From: Nannocystis sp.
GTDB taxonomy: Bacteria > Myxococcota_A > Polyangia > Nannocystales > Nannocystaceae
Length of the DNA: 64,000 nucleotides
Direction: 5' to 3'
Assembly: GCF_016714285.1 (NCBI RefSeq)
Contig: NZ_JADJNN010000038.1
Span: forward strand, 310,001 to 374,000
Part shown: one piece after another, positions 44,191-59,849 of the stretch
Position numbering within the stretch: the stretch's first letter is position 1
How the letters are laid out: every line of letters starts with the position of its first letter
Notes under the pieces: model-generated
The model's database searches: none
What the model was told of the DNA's origin: nothing
Seen by the model: the letters and a program-made list of their open reading frames with translations, nothing else
Translations under genes and position numbers: made by a program

Positions 44191-44269
44191 TATATTGACA
44201 GCATCGCGGGCCCGGGCAAGGCTCGGGGGGTATCGGGGCGATGGAGCGGCCGGGTGAGCCGAGGAGGCA

Positions 44270-45439
44270 TCACGCGGGGTGGAGCGTGATGTCGGTGATC
44301 TCGGCGGGCACGCCGAGGCGCATGGGTGGGCCCCAGTAGCCGGTGCCGGTGCTGACGTAGATGCTCATGTCGCGCAGGCGGTGGAGGCCGGCGACGTATG
44401 GTTGTTGGAGGCCGACGAGGAGGTTGAAGGGGAAGATCTGGCCGCCGTGGGTGTGGCCGGAGAGTTGGAGGTCGACGCCGTGGTCGGCGGCTGCGTCGGC
44501 GCCTCTGGGCTGGTGGGCGAGGAGGATGAGCGGGCGCTTGGGGTCGCGGCCGGCGAGGGCGCGCGGGAGGTCGCTGCCGTGCCCGGCGGCGAAGCTGCGG
44601 CCGGTGGGGTCGTCGATGCCGGCGAGGTCGATGTGGTGGCCGTCCTGCTCGAGGGTGACTCGCTCGTTGCGCAGGACGGTGACGCCGAGGCTGCGGAGGT
44701 GGGCGATCCACGCGTCGGCGCCGGAGAAGTATTCGTGGTTGCCGGTGACGAAGAAGACGCCGTGGCGGGCGCGGAGCTTGGCGAGCGGGGTGACGAAGTG
44801 GCCGAGCTTGGCGACGCTGCCGTCGACGAGGTCGCCGGTGATGGCGATGAGGTCGGGCTGCAGCGCGTTGGTGCGGGCGACCAGCTGGTCGATGAAGGCG
44901 CGGCCGATGGTGGGGCCGACGTGGATGTCGCTGAGCTGGACGATGCGAAAGCCGTGGAAGTTGGCGGGGAGGTCGGTGATGGCGATCTGCACCGGCTTGA
45001 CGGCGACCGGGCGCATCGCGCTGTAGAAGCCCCAGGTGGCCATGCCGAGGCCGCCGAGGCCGACCGCGCCGGCGAACAGGCGGGCGATGAGGAGGCGGCG
45101 CGCGGGGTCCGGGGGTGCGCCGCCGATGTGGTCGATCAGCGAGGCCACGCCGCGCATGAGGTCGGCGGGGATCAGCAGCACGAACAGGAAGAACATCAGG
45201 CCCATCCAGCTAAACAGCACCCACATGATCGGGCTCGTGACGCGGTGCGGGAGCAGGCGGGTGAGCATGAGGCCAAGGGGCATGAGCACGGCGAGGGCGA
45301 TGACGGCGACGCTGAGCCAGGTGTGCCACGGCGCAGGCCAGGCGACGTCGCGGACCAGGCGGGCCCACAGGTAGTAATGGATCCCCGCGGTGACGCTGAG
45401 GACGACGCTGAGGAAGATCGCCAGGCGGGTCACCGACAT
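44270..45439 (-). CDS. Membrane-anchored metallophosphoesterase
   Basis: A 389-residue protein, MSVTRLAIFLSVVLSVTAGIHYYLW. Four hydrophobic segments lie in residues 1-140, followed by a calcineurin-like phosphoesterase domain: LSDIHVGPT (about 170), GDLVDG, GNHEYFSG, LAHQP and SGHTHGGQ. This is the YkuE-like layout, a phosphoesterase tethered to the membrane. Such enzymes act on envelope lipids or nucleotides, unproven here. Confidence 0.9.
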   Translation of the reverse strand: MSVTRLAIFLSVVLSVTAGIHYYLWARLVRDVAWPAPWHTWLSVAVIALAVLMPLGLMLTRLLPHRVTSPIMWVLFSWMGLMFFLFVLLIPADLMRGVASLIDHIGGAPPDPARRLLIARLFAGAVGLGGLGMATWGFYSAMRPVAVKPVQIAITDLPANFHGFRIVQLSDIHVGPTIGRAFIDQLVARTNALQPDLIAITGDLVDGSVAKLGHFVTPLAKLRARHGVFFVTGNHEYFSGADAWIAHLRSLGVTVLRNERVTLEQDGHHIDLAGIDDPTGRSFAAGHGSDLPRALAGRDPKRPLILLAHQPRGADAAADHGVDLQLSGHTHGGQIFPFNLLVGLQQPYVAGLHRLRDMSIYVSTGTGYWGPPMRLGVPAEITDITLHPA

Positions 45440-45494
45440 GCGGGCGCAGGTCTATCGCGTTTCGCGGTGCGGCTGACGGTTTGCGGGCGGGGAG

Positions 45495-45620
45495 GGGTGC
45501 GCGGGCGTGGCGATGCGGGGATCGGGTGCGGGACGGGTGACGCGGGCTCGTGGGTGCGCGGGCGTGGCGATGCGGGGATCGGGTGCGGGACGGGTGATGC
45601 TGGCTTGTGGGTGCGCGGGT
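45495..45620. repeat. 57-base direct repeats in an intergenic region
   Basis: Two complete units start at 45495 and 45552, differing at a few positions near the end, and a third begins at 45609 and stops at the end of the methyltransferase gene (45621). They lie between two minus-strand genes and carry no gene. A long direct repeat of this kind is an unstable region. Confidence 0.8.
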
Positions 45621-46787
45621 TTATTCGGCGAGCGCGAGCACGAACTTGAGATAGCGGCCCTCGGGGAAGTGCAGCGGGGTCGGGTGGTCGGCGGGTTCCT
45701 GGCGGATCTCGAGGACCCGGAGGGCGCGGCGGGCTGTGCGGGCGGACTCGCGGAGGATCTGCAGGAAGAGGTCCATGGGCACGTGGCTCGAGCACGAGGC
45801 GCAGGCGACCAGGCCGCCGGGGCGGACCTGGCGGATCGCGGCGGCGTTGAGCTTGGTGTAGGCGGCCTCGGCGGCGCGCAGGGCCTGCTTGCGCGGGGCG
45901 AAGGAGGGCGGGTCGACGATCACGAGGTCGAACAGCTCGCGGGCGGCGGCGCAGGCGGCGAGGTGCTCGAAGGCGTCCGCGGTGACGAAGCTGTGGGCGG
46001 TGGGGTCGAGGTCGTTGGCGCTGAAGTTGTGGCGGGCGCCGTCGACGGCGCCGCGGGCGAGGTCGACGCTGGTGACCTGGGTGGCGCCGCCGAGGGCGGC
46101 GGCGAGGGAGAAGCCGCCGGTGTAGGAGAACAGGTTGAGGACGCGGCGGTCGCGGGCGACCTGGCGGACCAGGGCCCGGTTCTCGCGCTGGTCGAGGAAG
46201 AGGCCGGTTTTTTGGCCGCGGCGGACGTCGACCGCGAGGCGCATGCCGTGTTCGCGGACGAGGATGTGCTCGGGGGGGGCGTCGCCGCGGAGGTTGCGGG
46301 CGGGCTCGGGTTCGCCGCTGATGCCCTTGAAGAAGATGCCGCGGGGTCGGACGTGGTGTTCGAGGGCGTCGCAGAGCTGCTCGAGGTGGGGCAGCCAGGC
46401 GGGGGTGTCGAGCTTGAGGACGAGGAAGCCGGCGTAGTGGTCGACGACGACGCCGGGGAGGCGGTCGCCCTCGCCGTGGAGGAGGCGGAAGCAGTCGGTG
46501 TGGCGGAGGTCGAGGACGCTGCGGCGGAGGGACAGGGCCTGGTCGACGCGGCGGTGCCACAGGGCCGGGCCGGGGGTCTCGTCCTTGCGGGTGCTGAGGA
46601 CGCGGAGGGCGATCGGTGAGTCGGCGTCGAACAGGGCCTGGCCGATCGGCCGGCGGCCCTGGCCCAGGAGGGTGACGAACTCGCCGGTGCGGGCGCCCGG
46701 GATCGCCGGGACCGCGTTGACGTACAGCCAGGGGTGGCCGGCGGCGACGTGGCTGGTCAGGCGGTCGGGGACGACGACGGTGGCCAT
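45621..46787 (-). CDS. RlmI-like class I rRNA methyltransferase
   Basis: A 388-residue protein, MATVVVPDRLTSHVAAGHPWLYV. The N domain is PUA-like (HPWLYVNAVPAIPGARTGEFV), the C domain a SAM-dependent methyltransferase (VLNLFSYTGGFSLAAALGGATQVTSVDL, VIVDPPSFAP, ACASCSSHVPMDLF). The motif GLFLDQREN is typical of the RlmI/RlmK family, which methylates a cytosine (position 1962 in E. coli 23S rRNA). The catalytic Cys fits SCSS. Confidence 0.9.
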   Translation of the reverse strand: MATVVVPDRLTSHVAAGHPWLYVNAVPAIPGARTGEFVTLLGQGRRPIGQALFDADSPIALRVLSTRKDETPGPALWHRRVDQALSLRRSVLDLRHTDCFRLLHGEGDRLPGVVVDHYAGFLVLKLDTPAWLPHLEQLCDALEHHVRPRGIFFKGISGEPEPARNLRGDAPPEHILVREHGMRLAVDVRRGQKTGLFLDQRENRALVRQVARDRRVLNLFSYTGGFSLAAALGGATQVTSVDLARGAVDGARHNFSANDLDPTAHSFVTADAFEHLAACAAARELFDLVIVDPPSFAPRKQALRAAEAAYTKLNAAAIRQVRPGGLVACASCSSHVPMDLFLQILRESARTARRALRVLEIRQEPADHPTPLHFPEGRYLKFVLALAE

Positions 46788-46976
46788 GGCGGCGAGGTAT
46801 ACGCGATCGCGCGAGGTCCGGCGGGGGTTGGAGGCTCGCGGGTGGGGCTCGGGGTAGACATCCCGGAGCGGGGTTGGAGGGCTGGACAGATATCCGGAGG
46901 GGGGCCGTATTCCTGCCTGGTCCGATCGGCGTCGGATGTAGCTGCGCCAGCTTTTGTGTTAGCGTCGTGTTTAGAT

Positions 46977-49942
<2,966 letters not shown>

Positions 49943-49946
<4 letters not shown>

Positions 49947-50155
49947 ACCACAACACCGTGAAGCTCCTGTTGACCGCGCTGTGCCTGACGGCAGCCTGTG
50001 ATCCGCTGGCCCAGGTCCCGCAGCAGGCGCGTGGTGGATCCGAGGAGCTCGCGCCCGCGGCGGACGCCGCCCAGCAGAGCGAGTGTCCGACCTGCTTCAA
50101 GTGGACGGCTCGGCCGCCGGGGGGCGTCAACGGGCCGCCGTGGAGCGGGCAGTGA
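49943..50155 (+). CDS. Small lipoprotein in the kinase operon
   Basis: A 70-residue protein, MNHNTVKLLLTALCLTAAC, a lipoprotein signal with Cys19. A strong ribosome binding site (GGAGGAATT) lies before ATG 49943, and the ATG overlaps the kinase stop by 4 bases. The mature part of about 50 residues ends TARPPGGVNGPPWSGQ and has one Cys pair (CPTC). The stop overlaps the start of the next gene. It may be the periplasmic partner of the kinase, by position. Confidence 0.85.
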
Positions 50156-51072
50156 TGACGGCGGGCAGCCACATCCCGTTCGTCCGCTTCCGCCTCGGGG
50201 ACGGTCAGACCGCGCAGGTCTCGCCCGGCGGCCTCATCGGCCGGGCCGCGAGCGCCGAGCTGCGGATCGCCAACCCCGAGGTCTCGGAGGCGCACGCGTT
50301 GATCTCGCTGCGCGGCCACCAGCTGCACATGCTGTCGCTGCGGCGGTGGATCATCCTCGACGGCGAGCGCTGCTCGGCGATCGCGCTGCGCCCGGGGCAG
50401 CGCATCTTCCTGGCCCAGACGGTGGTGCTCGAGGTGGAGGCGGTCGAGCTGCCGGCGCACGTGCTGGTGCTCGGCTGCGACGACCGCGAGGTCTGCACAT
50501 TGTCGGAATCGGTGTACTCGCTGATGCGCGGGGACCACGGCCTGAAGGTCCTGCCCGAGCACGTGCACGGCGCGGAGGCCTACCTGTGGGGCAACGGCGA
50601 GGGCTTTACGCTGCGCGTCGGCGATGCTCCGCCGGTCGAGGTCGAGGCCGGCACCGAATGGCGGATCGGCGAGCACCGCCTGCGGGTGACGGCCCGCCCG
50701 CTCGGCGACGGCGCGCTGTCCACCCGCAGCATCGGCCAGAACGACCCGCCGCTGACGATCGTCGCCCGTTACGATACCGTCTATATCCACACGCCCGGGC
50801 GCCCGTCGGCGGTGCTCTCGGGTCTGCTGGCCCGCATCGTCAGCGAGCTGGTGACGATCGGCAAGCTGGTCAGCTGGGAGGCGGTCGCCCGCGAGATCTG
50901 GGGCGACGAGAGCGACCGCAACGTGATGCGCCAGAACTGGGACCGCAACATGCGGCGTCTGCGGGCCCACCTGCGCGAGGCCGATGTGCGGGCCGACCTG
51001 GTCCGCCCGGACGGCCGCGGCAATGTGGAGATCTATCTGCTGCCGCAGGACCGCGTGGTCGACGAGACCTGA
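50155..51072 (+). CDS. FHA-domain protein with C-terminal winged-helix DNA-binding region
   Basis: A 305-residue cytoplasmic protein. The N-terminal FHA-type fold has GGLIGRAASAELRIANPEVSEAHALISL (about 25-52), with the Gly-Arg and Ser/His pattern that binds phosphothreonine. The C-terminal 100 residues (LLARIVSELVTIGKLVSWEAVAREIWGDES, then NWDRNMRRLRAHLREADVRADLV) fit an OmpR-type winged helix. Its ATG at 50155 overlaps the lipoprotein stop. With the kinase this suggests phosphorylation-controlled DNA binding; it is an inference from architecture. Confidence 0.85.
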   Translation: MTAGSHIPFVRFRLGDGQTAQVSPGGLIGRAASAELRIANPEVSEAHALISLRGHQLHMLSLRRWIILDGERCSAIALRPGQRIFLAQTVVLEVEAVELPAHVLVLGCDDREVCTLSESVYSLMRGDHGLKVLPEHVHGAEAYLWGNGEGFTLRVGDAPPVEVEAGTEWRIGEHRLRVTARPLGDGALSTRSIGQNDPPLTIVARYDTVYIHTPGRPSAVLSGLLARIVSELVTIGKLVSWEAVAREIWGDESDRNVMRQNWDRNMRRLRAHLREADVRADLVRPDGRGNVEIYLLPQDRVVDET

Positions 51073-51077
51073 GGCTG

Positions 51078-51578
51078 CTACGAGCCGATCTTGTGCTCGG
51101 GGACCCGCTCGGTGTGCATCGTGGCGACGAAGCCCATGTTGGCGACGCGGCTGCCGACGACGCTCTCCATCGGGCCGGCGCTGTAGACGGACACCACGTC
51201 GAGGCGCACCTGCGCCTGGATGACCACGAAGCCCTTGGCGAAGCTGGCGAGCGTGATGTTGCCGTGTTTCGCGGCGAACAGCAGGAAGTCGGCGTCGAGC
51301 TCCATCGCTTGGTCGGGCTTGAGCACATACTTGAACCACGGGCTGATGCCGCCGCCGATGCTGGGGTTGGCGTAATCGGTGGCCTGCGGTGCGTGGGCGT
51401 ACTTGACCCACAAAACCGTCTCCTTCAGGGACGGGTTATGAATGTTGACAGCGGTGGTGTAGTATCCGGGGACGCACGGCGGGATCGGCGGCGGGACCGG
51501 CTCCTTGGCGATGCTGCCGCAGGCCACCTTGGCGGCGTATTCGAAGACACAGTTCTGGGGAATCACGAGATCTGGCAT
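51078..51578 (-). CDS. Small protein of unknown function, duplicate copy 1
   Basis: A 166-residue protein, MPDLVIPQNCVFEYAAKVACGSIAKEPVPPPIP, without signal peptide. The body looks like a single beta-rich domain (YYTTAVNIHNPSLKETVLWVKYAHAP, SPWFKYVLKPDQAMELDADFL, ITLASFAKGFVVIQAQVRLDVVSVYSAG). It differs from copy 2 at few positions. It is convergent with the FHA gene, 5 bases apart. No family recognised; the beta-sandwich pattern recalls coat or binding proteins. Confidence 0.75.
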   Translation of the reverse strand: MPDLVIPQNCVFEYAAKVACGSIAKEPVPPPIPPCVPGYYTTAVNIHNPSLKETVLWVKYAHAPQATDYANPSIGGGISPWFKYVLKPDQAMELDADFLLFAAKHGNITLASFAKGFVVIQAQVRLDVVSVYSAGPMESVVGSRVANMGFVATMHTERVPEHKIGS

Positions 51579-51720
51579 AACTCAGGGTGTACGCCCGTTG
51601 GTCGCGATGCGACAGGTCGAAACGCCCCGACGATTGCGCAGCTAGTGCATGTGCTCCGGCGCCGGGCGCAGGAGTTTCTGGGGCGCGATTGTATAGATTC
51701 GCCGCCGCACAAACGCGCGG

Positions 51721-51746
51721 AGGTCCTGTCCCAAGGGACAGGACCT
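51721..51746 (-). terminator. Perfect 12-base stem-loop after duplicate copy 2
   Basis: AGGTCCTGTCCC and GGGACAGGACCT form a perfect 12-base stem with an AA loop. It follows the end of the second copy (51836) on the minus strand and resembles a terminator, without a T-tract. Confidence 0.7.
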
Positions 51747-51835
51747 CGCGCGCCCGGGGTTCGCCGGGGGGTCAGCGCTGGTCAGGGGAGACCATGGCAT
51801 GTTGCCGTGAGTGGCGTGAGCGCCGCGAGGCGCTG

Positions 51836-52336
51836 CTACGAGCCGATCTTGTGCTCGGGCACCCGCTCGGTGTGCATCGTGGCGACGTAGCCCATGTTGG
51901 CGATCTTGCTGCCGACGACGGTCTCCATCGGGCCGGCGCTGTAGACGGAGACCACGTCGAGGCGCAGCTGCGCCTGGATGATCACGAAGCCCTTGGCGAA
52001 GCTGGCGAGGGTGATGTTGCCGCTCTTCGCGGCGAACAGCAGGAAGTCGGCGTCCAGCTCCATCGCCTGGTCGGGCTTGAGCACATACTTGAACCACGGG
52101 CTGATGCCGCCGCCGATGCTGGGGTTGGCGTAATCGGTGGCCTGCGGTGCGTGGGCGAACTTGACCCACAGCGCCGTCTCCTTCAGGGACGGGTTATGAA
52201 TGTTGACAGCGGTGGTGTAGTATCCGGGGACGCACGGCGGGATCGGCGGCGGGACCGGCTCCTTGGCGATGATGCCGCAGGCAACCTTGGCGGCGTATTC
52301 GAAGACACAGTGGCTGGGAATCACGAGTTCTGGCAT
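51836..52336 (-). CDS. Small protein of unknown function, duplicate copy 2
   Basis: A 166-residue protein, MPELVIPSHCVFEYAAKVACGIIAKEPVPPPIP, the near-identical partner of 51078-51578. Differences are mostly conservative (K-H-G to K-S-G, V-V-I to V-I-I). The 140-base leader is duplicated too, including TATACAAT on the minus strand, a possible -10. Two copies may give a higher dose or variants. Confidence 0.75.
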   Translation of the reverse strand: MPELVIPSHCVFEYAAKVACGIIAKEPVPPPIPPCVPGYYTTAVNIHNPSLKETALWVKFAHAPQATDYANPSIGGGISPWFKYVLKPDQAMELDADFLLFAAKSGNITLASFAKGFVIIQAQLRLDVVSVYSAGPMETVVGSKIANMGYVATMHTERVPEHKIGS

Positions 52337-52478
52337 GGTCCGGATGTACGCCCGTTGGTCGCGATGCGACAGGTCGAAACGCCCCGACGATTGCGCAGCT
52401 AGTGCATGTGCTCCGGGCGCCGGGCGCAGGAGTTTCTGGGGCGCGATTGTATAGATTCGCCGCCGCACAAACGCGCGG

Positions 52479-52503
52479 AGGTCCTGTCCAGAGGACAGGA
52501 CCT
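52479..52503 (-). terminator. 11-base stem-loop after the SMP-30-like gene
   Basis: AGGTCCTGTCC and GGACAGGACCT form a perfect stem around AGA, 47 bases past the stop of 52550-53539. It is the second copy of the hairpin at 51721-51746. Confidence 0.7.
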
Positions 52504-52549
52504 CGCGCGCCCCGGGGTCCGCCGGGGGGTCAGCGCTGATCAGCGCTGA

Positions 52550-53539
52550 TCAGGGCAGCTCGAGGCCCTGGTTCTGCACGCTCAGCTTGAGCAGGCCGGG
52601 CGTCGGCGGGCCGGGCTTGACGCCGAACACGGCGAGGATCGAGAAGTTCGAGATGTAGAGCGTCTTCTTGCTCGCGTTGGTCGCCCCGAACACCAGGCTC
52701 GAGGGCTGCTGCAGCGGCGAGCCGGTGTGGATGGTGGTCGCCTTGGCCTTCTTGTCGAGCGAGACGATGCGGTCCTGGCCGTGCACCGCGAGGAACAGGT
52801 TCTCCTTGTCGTCGAAGGCGATGCCGTCGACCCCGCCGGCCACGCCGATGTTCTCGTAGAACACACTGACGTCGTCGGGCTCGCCGTGCTTGACCTTGAT
52901 CTTGACGATGCGGCCGTAGTCGAGGTTGCCGACGTAGAGGTTCTTGTGGTTCTTGTCGAAGGCGATGCCGTCGACGCCGAACGGGGCGATCACGAGGTAG
53001 GGGTTGGCGAAGTTCGCCTCGAGCAGCGGGTCGGCGAGCCACACCTCGGCCTCCTGGCTACATTCGTCGATCTTCCAGATGAGGCCGAGGAAGGGGTCGG
53101 TGACGTAGAGGTTGCCGTCGTCATCGAAGGCGAGGTCGTTGGGGAAGCCGGTCGGGTCGAGCGCGGCGTACTGGTCGACGTCGCTGCCATCCGGCGAGAT
53201 GCGCCACACGAAGGCCGCCGACGGGTCGGGCGCGAAGCCGGCGGAGCCGGCGTAGAGGTCGCCGTCGTCGCCGAACTTGAGCCCGGTGACGAAGCTGCCG
53301 GCGGGGATCGGGATGTTGGCGAAGGTGCTGAACACGCCCGCAGGGGTGATCTTGCCGACCGTCGTTCCCATGGAGAGGTAGATGTTGCCGTTGTGATCGG
53401 TGGTGATCGACTCGGGCAGCTGCCCCAGCGCCGGATCGAGCGACTTGAAGACCGTGGGTGCCGCGGCCGAGGCCGTGTCCGGCACGAGGGAAAGCGTCAA
53501 GGCGAATACGACTCCGGCGAGAACCTTGGTGTTCGACAT
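52550..53539 (-). CDS. Exported SMP-30/gluconolactonase-like beta-propeller protein
   Basis: A 329-residue protein, MSNTKVLAGVVFALTLSLVPDTASA, a Sec signal peptide. The mature part has regular propeller repeats: ITTDHNGNIYLSMG, LKFGDDGDLYAGSAG, LAFDDDGNLYVTDPFLG, IAFDKNHKNLYVGNLDYG, IAFDDKENLFLAVHGQ. The D-x-x-G-N-x-Y pattern fits SMP-30/NHL-type calcium-binding lactonases. GGAG lies before ATG 53539 (spacing 7). A consensus-like promoter is at 53614-53643. The substrate is unknown. Confidence 0.88.
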   Translation of the reverse strand: MSNTKVLAGVVFALTLSLVPDTASAAAPTVFKSLDPALGQLPESITTDHNGNIYLSMGTTVGKITPAGVFSTFANIPIPAGSFVTGLKFGDDGDLYAGSAGFAPDPSAAFVWRISPDGSDVDQYAALDPTGFPNDLAFDDDGNLYVTDPFLGLIWKIDECSQEAEVWLADPLLEANFANPYLVIAPFGVDGIAFDKNHKNLYVGNLDYGRIVKIKVKHGEPDDVSVFYENIGVAGGVDGIAFDDKENLFLAVHGQDRIVSLDKKAKATTIHTGSPLQQPSSLVFGATNASKKTLYISNFSILAVFGVKPGPPTPGLLKLSVQNQGLELP

Positions 53540-53890
53540 CATTCTACTCCTGTGCCACAGATCCAGCGATATCCGCAGCGCCTCCACCGGCGCTGCGAGC
53601 TCAACATATGCGTACGATACCCCCGCCGCGGATCACGTGTCAACGAGAGATTCTCGCCATGAGCGTGTAGGAGGCCGTATGGGGGCGTTTGGGGCCGGTC
53701 TGGCGCTCGCATGATTCCTTCATTGTCTGCATTGACGGCCAGTGTCAGATTTAGGCGCCCGGGGCCCACCCCGGTTCATGTGCCATTGCACCTGGGCCTG
53801 TGGCCTACATGCCCATAGGCGCGACAAAGGCCGCGAACCCGGGGGATCGCGGCCTCGATGCTTCGGCCCCTCGATCGCGGCGAGCTGCGA
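53540..53890. other. Intergenic region between two minus-strand genes
   Basis: These 351 bases hold no gene. They contain the promoter of 52550-53539 and, nearer the hydrolase end, a GC-rich palindromic patch around CCGGGGCCCACCCCGG (53759-53774) that may be a terminator of the hydrolase gene. Confidence 0.4.
53614..53643 (-). promoter_or_regulatory. Sigma-70-type promoter of the SMP-30-like gene
   Basis: On the minus strand TTGACA (53643-53638) and TATCGT (53619-53614) have an 18-base spacer. The -35 element is the full consensus. The predicted start leaves a leader of about 65 bases before ATG 53539. Confidence 0.6.
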
Positions 53891-54670
53891 CTATGCGCCG
53901 TCGATGAGGGCTCGCAGGCGCGCCGTGAGGTGCTCGGTGCACTCGAGCTGCGGATAGTGCGAGACGCCGGGCAGCAGCTCGAAGCGGGCGCCGGGGATCG
54001 GCGCGACCACGGCGGCCTGCAGGACCTCGGGGTTCAGCGGCTGCTCGCGCTCGCCGCCCAGGACGAGGGTCGGGGCGGTGATCTTGCCGACCTGGTCGGC
54101 GAAGTTGGCGGTGCGCCAGGCATCGAAGCCGCCGAAGAAGGCCTCGGATACGACGCTCGCCATGCCGAGCACGCCGCGCTCGAAGGCCGCTTGCGAGGGT
54201 CGGCTCGCCATCATCATGCCGAGGGTCTGTTCTGCGCCCGCCTGGCTGCCGCCGAGGCTGCGGAAGAACGCGATGTCCTCGTCCTTGAAGGGGACACCGG
54301 CGGCCGGCACCGGCGAGATCAGGACCAGGCGGCGCAGTTGTTGAGGTCGCGCGAGCGCGACCTTCATGGCGATCGTGCCCCCCATCGAGTGGCCGACCAG
54401 GACGAGGTCCCGGAGTCCCAGGGCGTCGATGAGGCCGACGATGTCCTCGGCGTAGGCGTCGAGGGTGTAGCCGCTCTGCGGCTTGCTGCTCCAGCCGGTG
54501 CCGCGCAGGTCCGGTGCGAGCAGGCGCGGGCCGTCGGCGGGCCAGGCGTTGAGGACGGGCGACCAGATGTCGCCGCTCACGGCCCAGCCGTGGATGAGCA
54601 GGGCCGTGTGTTCGCCGGCGCCGGCGCTGTGGACGTTGAGGTGAATTCCGCTGGGCAGATCGACACGCAT
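53891..54670 (-). CDS. Alpha/beta hydrolase
   Basis: A 259-residue enzyme, MRVDLPSGIHLNVHSAGAGEHTALLIHGWAVSG. Motifs: LIHGWAVSGDIW (oxyanion side), GHSMGGT (nucleophile Ser at about 95), an Asp region near TLVLGGEREQPLN and a C-terminal GVSHYPQLE (catalytic His). Family members hydrolyse esters, lactones or epoxides. It is divergent from the large kinase hybrid, 57 bases away. Confidence 0.9.
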   Translation of the reverse strand: MRVDLPSGIHLNVHSAGAGEHTALLIHGWAVSGDIWSPVLNAWPADGPRLLAPDLRGTGWSSKPQSGYTLDAYAEDIVGLIDALGLRDLVLVGHSMGGTIAMKVALARPQQLRRLVLISPVPAAGVPFKDEDIAFFRSLGGSQAGAEQTLGMMMASRPSQAAFERGVLGMASVVSEAFFGGFDAWRTANFADQVGKITAPTLVLGGEREQPLNPEVLQAAVVAPIPGARFELLPGVSHYPQLECTEHLTARLRALIDGA

Positions 54671-54727
54671 GATCACGGACGATATCAGGCATCGACGCCG
54701 CCGTGGTCGTGATAGGGTGAGGAGGGT

Positions 54728-59815
<5,088 letters not shown>

Positions 59816-59849
59816 GCGCGCTCAATTGGCCGCACTCAGTTCACAGCAC

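Larger units (their letters stand above)
51076..52555. repeat. Tandem duplication of a small gene with leader and hairpin
   Basis: The blocks 51076-51788 and about 51834-52555 are nearly identical over the gene, the upstream leader and a hairpin. The gene copies are offset by 758 bases. Most differences are single bases. The second copy ends in the 3' end of the SMP-30-like gene, which suggests the duplication began there. It is recent. Confidence 0.88.
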
